DNA of 64,000 nucleotides, taken from Nematostella vectensis. Its lineage: Eukaryota > Cnidaria > Anthozoa > Actiniaria > Edwardsiidae. A program made the position numbers and the translations under genes. The notes below the pieces were generated by a model that did no database searches, was not told the origin of the DNA, and was given only the letters and a program-made list of their open reading frames with translations. Below are positions 56,094-64,000 of this stretch, piece after piece. The stretch lies in NCBI RefSeq assembly GCF_932526225.1, contig NC_064035.1, positions 10,155,296-10,219,295 on the forward strand. The letters are read 5' to 3'. The number at the start of each line of letters is the position of its first letter. Positions within the stretch are counted from its first letter, which is position 1.

Positions 56094-56400
56094 GCCCTTT
56101 TGGTACAGGTAGTCAGTATTGATACAGGTAGTCAGTATTGAAGTATTATTGACACCTCCTCCAAGCTCTTTCGGTACGGGTAGTCAGTATTGAAGTACTA
56201 TTGACACCTTTTCCAAGCTCTTTCAGTACAGATAGTAAGGCCTTGTTTTGACGCCTCCTCCAAACTCTTTCGGTTCAGGTAGTCAATATGGAAGATCCGT
56301 TATTTACGCCTCGTAAAAGCTCTTTAGGTAAAGGTAGTCAATATGGAAGATCTGTTATTTACGCCTCGTAAAAGCTCTTTAGGTAAAGGTAGTCAGTGCT
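56094..56400. repeat. Degenerate tandem repeat, about 5 copies of a 55-62 bp unit
   Basis: The unit contains CTCTTTCGGTACGGGTAGTCAGTATTGAAG and TATTGACACCTCCTCCAAG; the last copies (CTCTTTAGGTAAAGGTAGTCAATATGGAAGAT) are nearly identical to each other. Confidence 0.8.
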
Positions 56401-57850
56401 AGAGGCTGAGTGCTGTTGGGGCTTCAGAGTGAACGATGAAAGGCTAAGTGTTGTCACGTTTCCTTAGGGTTAACTGCAACAGTGACCATTGTATACATGG
56501 GTTCCTCGCGCACCTTCAGCAATTTATACTTGAGATTGCTTAATCCATCCTTGTGCATCCTTTGGCGTGAAGTGCGCAACTTTGCACCACTAGAATAAAC
56601 AGAATATAAATGATGTTCCATAGATATCAGACACTTTCTAGAACTTTCTAGAGTTTTATTTGCTTCTTTGGGAGGTCACGGAAGGGGAGACAGAACTATT
56701 TAAAAAAAAAGCAGTTTGGCAGGCAGTTGAACAGGATAAAAATGTTGGGTGGGTTGGATGATGTAAAGAATTGGATTAGAGGCAGAGAAAAGCGAATGAA
56801 AAGGAAGACATTAAAGGTGAGTCAGTAGAATGTCAAGCAGACGAATTGTGAAGTTGTTTGTCAACGTGAGAGCCAAGACAGGCAATTACAGGGAGGTCAA
56901 AGGAAACAGTTGTGCTGCAAAGTAGTTAGCGATTACTTGATTCTTCTGATAAGCCAAGCAGAGGCACCTCTATGCTGGCTGATAATGGCGTTGTTTACAT
57001 CGGGGTTAAGATATACTATATAGAGAGGGAGATGGCATGTGGCCCAACAAAAAGAATACTGTCCGGTACATAGTATTATACGTTATTTTACGCTTATTGT
57101 ATCAAAAGCAAACAAGGCCACAAGTAAGCTTTAGCTGGGCATACATAACACATGAAATGCATCTTGAAGCATGGTTGAAGGGATCATCCCGATCTTCTTA
57201 TAATGCATTAAGGATTGGTTGGTTGATGGATTGATTAATACTCTTTATACAAACAATTGTCGTTTGGTGATTCTGGACATGAAAACGTGTAATTGGGAGT
57301 AGGGTAGACGGCAAATTTACACACACAAATGGCCGAAGTACTTTTAAATACTCAGATAGTGTAGCTAGCATTTTATTGTCTCATTATTTTGATACACGAA
57401 GACCTCCGTTATGAAACATCATGCCAACTGCGTGTGTTACAAAGATTTTGGTGCCTAAAATGGCTATAGTGGCCCATTCTTCTTAAACCCGGCTGCAAGA
57501 TTGAAGCGACGGCCATCTCTTGCCTTTCCGTCTTAGTCTTGCAGAACAGGGCCGTGGCAGAAGTGGTGTGCCATTTATGAACCAGGGTACACAATCCTAT
57601 CTATTCCTATCCTCGTAGATGTGTGGAGTTTGCATCAACTTCTTGGATTAAGATTTTATTACAAATTATTATGCAATAAATTATTAGATCATTACTAGTT
57701 CTATCTAAGTGTGCATATCAGGTTTCTATGACTGAACAACGAATTCGAATTTCAAGACACATTGAATCTAAAGACATTTTGGAATATTTAAACGCTAAAA
57801 ATGTTAAAACATTCGTGGGAAACAGAGCCATGAATTCTCATCTATATTCA

Positions 57851-58010
57851 GGGCCATAGCAGGGGGTGGGGCGCTGGGGGCATGTGCCCCCCCCCCCCAT
57901 TTTTTCAAACATTATAAGGAAATGACTAGTAGGGGCGTGGCTGTGCCCTCCATTGTTTCATAAATGTTTTTGTATCGCCCTCCCCCGATAATTCGAGGCC
58001 TGCTACGGCT
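57851..58010. mobile_element. MITE-like element, dispersed repeat copy 2
   Basis: Short inverted ends (GCCATAGCAGG at 57852-57862 and CCTGCTACGGC at 57999-58009) bound a segment with a C12 run and the sequence shared with 45998-46065. Confidence 0.5.
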
Positions 58011-58055
58011 ATGATATTCAAAAAAGACGCTAACGGCAGCCAAGCGAAACGCTGG

Positions 58056-58197
58056 TTATCGCTTAACCATCGACTTATCTACATGTATAGTCACAATCGT
58101 GTATAAACATTCCTCTTTCACTTGTAATACTTTATAAACTAGTGTGTTCAGCCCGTCCCGGGGCATTCGTTGCACAGTATTCTGTAAGAGTGAATGC
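58056..58197 (-). CDS. Beta-1,4-galactosyltransferase C-terminal exon, copy 2 (partial gene)
   Basis: After a TTTGATTAG acceptor, 142 bp encode 46 residues to a TAA stop, including QRMPRDGLNTLVYKVLQVKE and ECLYTIVTIHVDKSMVKR. This matches the terminal segment of animal beta-1,4-galactosyltransferases (pattern ...M..DGLNSL.Y.VL.V...PLYT.ITVDIG). It has exactly the same length, entry phase (one base completes a codon) and stop position as the exon at 59509-59650, with 36 of 46 residues identical. No other galactosyltransferase exon (for example the GWGGEDDD motif) lies between the copies, so it is either an alternative terminal exon or the remnant of a partial duplication. The absence of frame damage favours use. 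Confidence 0.65.
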
Positions 58198-58494
58198 CTA
58201 ATCAAAGAAAGAGAGAACAGAATTAATTATTATGCTTGATAAATTAATAAATTGTTAGAATTAATAACTGGTAAAAAGTATTACAGCATATTTATAGTAT
58301 ATATTTACAGTATATTTTCCTACTAACGCTGAATTAATAAGAGACCTCTGATATAAAAGTAAGGTTTTAGGGCAGATTTCTTTTTTCAAAACCAAAAACT
58401 AAGAAACTAAAACTGGTATGCCCCCAAAATCAGAATTCACTAAAGATGTCCTAAAAATAGACAAGCCACTCCCTATATTCAGATTTAAAATATC

Positions 58495-58563
58495 TCAGGG
58501 CAGGACATAGTCAACCTTAGGTGCCAAAGGCTGTTCGTTGATCAGACGAGGAACGATTGCCCT
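58495..58563 (-). CDS. Candidate small terminal exon between the two galactosyltransferase exons
   Basis: A CTGGGTTTTCAG acceptor is followed in one frame by 22 codons (RAIVPRLINEQPLAPKVDYV then LP) and a stop. A second frame is also open for 14 codons. It could be another alternative last exon of the same gene, but it has no recognisable homology and the support is splice signal and composition only. Confidence 0.25.
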   Translation of the reverse strand, partial: RAIVPRLINEQPLAPKVDYVLP

Positions 58564-59508
58564 CTGAAAACCCAGAAAAGTTTAAGGTTGAGATGGTAGG
58601 GTAATAAGAGTAACAAATGCTAGGTTTTACCAACATTTAACATAGGGTTAAATCACACTACCACAACATTCAACTTAATATCCTTTTTTATTTATTTTTG
58701 TTTATTCAAACAATGTGTTTGGGGTGATTGAAAATCATATCACATGGTTGAGTGATGTCAAAGACATGAGATGGGATTTATGTGATCTTATGTGATCTCA
58801 AGGTTTATACAAAGTTTAATATATAAAAATTGAATTATTTTGCCATCTGGTCAAATTCAGGAACAGATCAATATGATATCACATACTGTACTAAACCCTA
58901 ATACTTCTAATTTACTGTGACTTAATCAGATTGCTACTAAATTTACAGTGGCGCAGTGACTCAATGAGCTTTCTATTGAAATTACGATCTCGTTTGCATA
59001 GAGTTTCATAGCCTACAAAACCACGCATCATAATCAATATCAAATTAAAGCATTTTCCTTCAGAAACATTTATTCCTACTCCTATTTTTTCACTGTTAAG
59101 GTGACAAATTACAAATTTTATTTCATGGCTTTATAAAAATAGCTCTCTCAAATGAGCTTTCTACCCTTCCTCTAATTTCAGTTTAATCAATAAATATGGT
59201 TCTAGCTGCATTCTGGCAGCATGTTTGTTTGTTATGAATTAATTGTTCCAGTAATCTTGACAGAGATATTTAAACCAAATGTATGTAGCAGAATTGTCAT
59301 ATTTAGATTGTTGCAGTCAAACATTCAAGTAGCAATTAGGAACTTAAGGTGTTTCTAGAGGGGGGACGCCAACTGGAAGTAGAAGATTGTTGTTTTTAAT
59401 GTTACCAAAACTCTTCTTGTGTTCAAAAACAAAACTGAAAAACGTTGAGTTTCCAGTTGCTGCCCATCCCTATTAATATTGTTAGCGTAAGTTCCCTAAC
59501 GACTAGTT

Positions 59509-59650
59509 TTATCTCTTAACCATGGTTTTATCTACATGTATAGTTATTATTGTATACAAAGATTCCTCTTTTACTTCAAGTAGTTTATATGCTAGTGTGT
59601 TCAGCCCATCACGAGGCATTCGTTCCACAGGATTTTGTAAGAGTGCAAAC
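59509..59650 (-). CDS. Beta-1,4-galactosyltransferase C-terminal exon, copy 1 (partial gene)
   Basis: After a TTTTTAATTAG acceptor, 142 bp encode FALLQNPVERMPRDGLNTLA and YKLLEVKEESLYTIITIHVD, then KTMVKR and TAA. The match is to the C-terminal end of B4GALT proteins, type II Golgi enzymes that transfer galactose from UDP-Gal to GlcNAc (or xylose/glucose in some members). The previous exon would end ...AG, making the junction codon AGG (R), consistent with the family sequence NPxRF at this place. The transmembrane and catalytic exons are not in 59651-64000 and must lie further right. The extra tail after the usual VDIG-like end is a small oddity. Confidence 0.75.
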
Positions 59651-62374
59651 CTAATTAAAAAGAAAGAAGGAGAGAAAAGAGTTAATCACCTTTGATATAG
59701 CTAAATCAGGTACGATATTAGAATTTTTGACAATACTTAAAGAGTTTAATTTATTTATTATGCAAGGACTTCAACCTCACACACTTTCCAAAAATTCCCT
59801 CAAATTCTAGCCCTATGTCCCAAAAATCTCTTTATTATTGAATTAAAAATTGACTTAAAAATATCACCGTATGTGAAAATAATTAAAAAAATCAGTTTTT
59901 AGCCGAATCTCACTCCCCCTATTGATCCATTAAAAATAATTTTCAGAGGTTGATGTCCCCGATTATGAGTAAGCCCACATTGAATCGTGCATTTAAAAGT
60001 GAAAGATGGTGCACATGATTAAGCCATGAAGATTATGACAAGGTGCTTGTTATGTGCAAATATTACAGCAATCAGTTCCTAATCCCAAACACAAGCAATG
60101 CATGCAAAAAATGAATTGTTAGATGATGTTAAAGAAGAATCTACACTCATTCCCTCTTCTCCTGCTCACAACTTTCTCTTTAACCTATTCATCATGGTTG
60201 ATATCTCAATGGATTTAATCATATTTTATCACAGAGTAAACTAAGTCACCTAAGTCTACATTTTTGGGACAAAGATTTTCATTACAGCTTAGGGATTTGA
60301 AAACCTATGTGTAAGTTGTCATTTTGGCAACTTGTGTAGGGGTAACAATAGGTAAATCTGAAACTTGCCGAGGTGCAAATTTCAGATTGCAAGCCCGAAA
60401 CTTTTGTCAAATTTCAGAATCCAAGCCGGAGCTTTTCCCTGCTCTTAACAGCTGAGCTCGAGCTTTTGTTCGAGCCTGTTTTTAAGATGGTATGGCTTAA
60501 GGTATGTCATAAACATCAGTTGAAAAAAGAATAAGTATAGTGGATGTGCATCTCGTCAATTTGGCAACTAATGACTTGAAGATTTGGCTTGATCAATTTG
60601 TATCATTCCAGGAGTCTGAAAACTTTATAAGATAAAGATTTTATTTTCCGTTTAGGCGCCATGATAACCACTCTGTTATCAATGCAGCATTGTCTACAAT
60701 GCGTATCTCACATCACAACTAGTTTGGTGAACAGATTTCTTTGGCGGCTTACACACTTTGGCAACTTAGGACTTGCGGGTAAAAGGAAATTTAATTGAAA
60801 ATGTTATGCATGAAATTAGGACTTTCTTGGCGATTTACACGCTGGCGGCTTAGGCAAGTTTTACTGTACCACTAACTTTACAAGTAATGAATTTTCTTGC
60901 GGTTGCCATGGCAATTAGCAGAAACGGATACTCTCTTCTGTACCTGGTATTGTTTAATAAAATGTTGAAATGTAGCGTGTCAGTTTAAGGGTAAATAATC
61001 TGAAGGACGCTTATTAGGTATTCAACCCTGGTTTCACTTGTGCTTGGAGCAACTCGGTTATATATACTTTTTGGGGGGTTAGGTTTGGGTTGGGTTTGGT
61101 TAGGTTATTTATTATGGGTTGTGCTTTTTGTGTGTGTTTATTTCATTTATATGTGTTCTCTTCCCCTATGTGGTCTGGTCTGAATAAATCTGCTTGGTTA
61201 GCAGATTCTTCACTACAGTTATTGACTATTAAACTGTTGCCGGAAGTGGTATTGGCAGGAAAAGTAGCCTCGACAAGTACTATGTAAATACTCTGCTACT
61301 TTCAGTAGATGGAAAACATGGTGTTCCTCTTATCAGATTCAGCCTATGCCTGTTTTGCATTAGCATGTGGCTTAGATTTTTTTTTTTTTGGGGGGGGGGG
61401 TGGACAACTAGGATTTGAAAGAGAGCTGAATTGTTTGAGAGCAGCTTTTCAAGGTTCTTGTAATAGCTGCATGAATATAACTCATAATACTATTGCTCTA
61501 TTCTAACAATCAAAGCGTGGGAACATATTGTATGCTTGTTCAGGAATAAACTTTTTGTTCGCTTATATTTCTGATTCTGAGCATTATGGAGCATAACATA
61601 TAGAATAATGTAAACATAAAAAAAATTTAATTTGTTCTTAAGATTGTTTTGATGAAAATAGTTTCCTTTTTATGGCAACCTAGTGTGCTTGCGAGCAATT
61701 GCATAGGTTATTAAATATATCAAGGTAATATGGATTACTACATGATATCCATTTTTTACAGGATAGTTTTTGAAATTGCCACACATGATTGTGTGCTAAA
61801 TAGTACATAGTTTTGAAAGGTTTCAATGATAAAAGAATATGTTTTCTTGGTAAAAACAACATATTGAAATACCACAGAGCAATAGGTGACTTGAAATCAC
61901 AACTTTTTAAATGGCAAATTCAAGCCAATAAAAAATAGCCCTGCAAGGTGTGTTTTAGTTTAAGAAATGTTACACTAGAATTTCGAGTATATACACAGTA
62001 CAACATATTTAGCAATAATTATAATAATTGTGTGCACATTTAGATCATAAAGATGTTTTCAATTCTGCTGGCTTCATTAGCTATAAATTCTTGATTATGT
62101 ATTTACCCTAGAATAAACTACTAAAATAAAAATAAATGTTTTTATTTAAGAGAAAAACTTCTCAAAATTTCTAAGAAAAGGGGAAAGAGAAAAAAAAGTT
62201 TGTTACGCTGTATTTAAACTAGGTACCTTTGTTTCCAAGACCGATGCTCTACCAAATACACTACATCAATAATCATCTTTCACCTGATGTCTAAAAACTA
62301 ATTTGTAATGCTCGCTTCTTCATATTAATTGACTTGGAAAACATGCCAATTTCAGCTTCTTTTTCGGACAAGGA

Positions 62375-62683
62375 ACAAATATTCAAACACAAATCATCCC
62401 AACCCTGACAGGCAATTAGACGTGCATGTTTACAATCTAGGAAAAGGCAAAACTATCATTCTGCAGAAAACATGATAAAATATATGTATTGCGCACATTT
62501 TATAAATCAATAACTAGACTCCAGGGTTACAAATATTCAAACACAAATCATCCCAACCCTGACAGGCAATTAGACGTGCATGTTTACAATCTAGGAAAAG
62601 GCAAAACAATCATTCTGCAGAAAACATGATAAAATATATGTATTGCGCACATTTTATAAATCAATAACTAGACTCCAGGGTTA
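62375..62683. repeat. Recent 154-bp tandem duplication
   Basis: The segment starting ACAAATATTCAAACACAAAT is repeated at 62375 and 62529 with a period of 154 bp and about one mismatch (AAACTATC versus AAACAATC). The near identity indicates a recent event or an assembly artefact. Confidence 0.93.
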
Positions 62684-63465
62684 ACGATAACAGCTCGAAA
62701 AGAGCAAGCTCAAGGTAAAACCACGCTATTTGATTCAAACTTTAAAAGTATCTTTTTTTTAGAAGCAATTCAAAGCTAATTCAGAAAACCATCCATGTCC
62801 GATTCCAAAGGCCGAAGTTCTTGTAGCAGTAGCTACAAAAACTAATGGCTGCACCCAAAAAAGGGGAGCCAACAATGCTACTTGTGCCAAGAATGTGGGT
62901 ATTTTTTTCAAATTGGCTATTTCTCTTGTTAAGAATCTAATGAAATAAGATTGAGTTTTTTCCAAAGAATTGAGATTTTATCCAAATACATGTAACTGAC
63001 AGTATTCAGCATGTACTACATGACATCATTCCCTCATGACTCTTTAATGGGCCTTAGAAGAATATCAATAAACAAGGGTTGAAGTGATTAAACTTGAGCA
63101 TAGTTTAATGCAATTACTTACGTGTATTAGTTAGTTTGCATGTCAGGGAAAGGTCAGTAAGGGAGTCATGCGACATGTGACAGAGAGAAGTGCTCGTGAG
63201 CAATGAGGAAAACGCACATCTCTAGGGTACAGGTGTTAGCAGAGATCTTTGGGATTCTAGTCCATATCTGCTATGAAGTGATTGTAAGAAGGTACAATAT
63301 GTCAAAACAGGGATTTAAAAAGTTTATTCTTCAGAAAAGCAGTTGACATGCAAGAGTACCAGCAGAGAGTAGACTATACAGAACATACTTTCTTGATATG
63401 TTAATTAGATGGCATAGAAAGAGATAAGTCATATAATAAATTCTTGCTAGCACATAACCCGAGTG

Positions 63466-63518
63466 TCAGGCCCTTTTATTGTTCCTGTATACCGGGAAGC
63501 GATAAAAAGAGGGCCTGA
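63466..63518. repeat. Short imperfect hairpin
   Basis: TCAGGCCCTTTTATTGTTCC pairs with GGAAGCGATAAAAAGAGGGCCTGA across a 9-base centre. It may be a foldback element end or a structured terminator-like sequence; there is no coding context. Confidence 0.6.
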
Positions 63519-64000
63519 TACAAATACTGTAAAATTTTTATGTCGGGTCCCATTAACCACTGGGACCACTGGGATTGGCTAGAAAACAATGCTAATTAAA
63601 AATCGCGCTCTGATTGGCCCTTAACAGCATGTACAAATGTCTTGCCCAGGCCAGTTATTGCGTGTGTTTGTTCAGTTGTTTCTCATAGGTATCATTTTTC
63701 GATGCTAAGATCCACAAAGGTGCTGGAAATATAGATGCTATAGAAGCTGCCTTTAATACTACAGATACCATCAGTAGTAGTTATCAAATTCTTAGATAAA
63801 CCAGGAAGCAGGTGCCAAATATTCAAGAAATTTGTCAGTGAGAGCGAAGAATTCTTGGGATTTTTTGTGGCACTTCCTGCGAGTTGATCGAGTGAGTTTA
63901 TCAATGAAATTTGTGTTCAAGCAGAAGTTTGTCTATGTAGACGAAAAACTCTGTTTAAGAAAATTGGTAATGTGAATATCCTGTAGTAATTTGGTGATCT

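Larger units (their letters stand above)
55064..58055. other. Intergenic region downstream of PIGA
   Basis: An AATAAA at about 55549 (ATAATAAAGTGG) may serve PIGA polyadenylation. Apart from the tandem repeat at 56094-56400 and the element near 57851-58010, no supported gene was found. A short antisense frame at 57409-57594 is unrecognised. Confidence 0.5.
59651..64000. other. A+T-rich stretch, presumably galactosyltransferase intron
   Basis: No exon was supported on either strand. Frames at 62759-62965 and 63692-63904 (minus) give protein-like but unrecognised translations without clear splice context. A G10 run lies near 61390. A degenerate tRNA-like sequence (minus strand, about 62213-62272) and two repeats are described separately. 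Confidence 0.45.

Noticed and set aside
61309..61506. 65-codon plus-strand frame
   Set aside because: It is interrupted by poly-T/poly-G translation (FFFFGGGGG) and has no homology.
62213..62272. tRNA-like sequence on the minus strand (TTTGGTAGAGCATCGG...AGTTTAAATAC)
   Set aside because: The anticodon stem does not pair and the B box is degenerate, so at most it is a decayed tRNA-derived repeat.

Overview
The window looks like nuclear DNA of an early-branching animal, most likely an anthozoan cnidarian (sea anemone type). This is inference: there is no species marker, but the genes are intron-rich, about 60% A+T, close to vertebrate orthologues in sequence and intron placement, and interspersed with short TIR elements, a tRNA-derived SINE and many minisatellites. 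No bacterial, viral or organellar gene was seen, and there is no operon structure; each gene is a separate spliced unit with GT-AG introns (one GC-AG).

Layout. 1-666: 5' end of a thymosin-beta repeat gene on the minus strand, running off the left edge. 2369-3820 (minus): ABHD18-type alpha/beta hydrolase. 4298-23165 (plus): a complete 29-exon germinal-centre kinase of the MAP4K3/MAP4K5 group, head-to-head with ABHD18 across 477 bp. 23166-27828: intergenic DNA with repeats and a possible zinc-binding exon. 27829-33377 (plus): a 5-exon alpha-type nicotinic acetylcholine receptor subunit. 34745-38033 (minus): a 3-exon globin with a predicted N-terminal acylation signal, resembling globin X. 41891-44873 (minus): TMEM41A, head-to-head across 318 bp with PIGA (45192-55063, plus, 14 exons). 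58056-59650 (minus): two tandem copies of the terminal exon of a beta-1,4-galactosyltransferase whose other exons must lie right of the window. 59651-64000: mostly A+T-rich DNA, presumably its intron.

I rebuilt exon structures by hand from splice signals, reading-frame phase and remembered family sequence. All complete models close in frame: MAP4K 810 aa, ABHD18 448, nAChR 513, globin 166, TMEM41A 268, PIGA 473. Several exons are too short or lack an ATG, so simple ORF calling misses them, notably the last globin exon and the galactosyltransferase exons.

The most unusual feature is a set of long minisatellites in the MAP4K and PIGA introns. Four of them start at, or within about 10 bp of, a 5' splice site. 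In MAP4K introns 14 and 16 the repeat unit itself contains the end of the preceding exon plus its GT donor, so the intron carries tens of copies of the exon-intron junction. No wholly new gene system is evident. The splice-site arrays and the duplicated galactosyltransferase terminal exon, which appears conserved at protein level, most deserve follow-up. The proteins act in unrelated processes (actin binding, stress kinase signalling, ligand-gated ion flow, haem/redox chemistry, GPI-anchor synthesis, membrane lipid handling, Golgi glycosylation), and no functional clustering is claimed.
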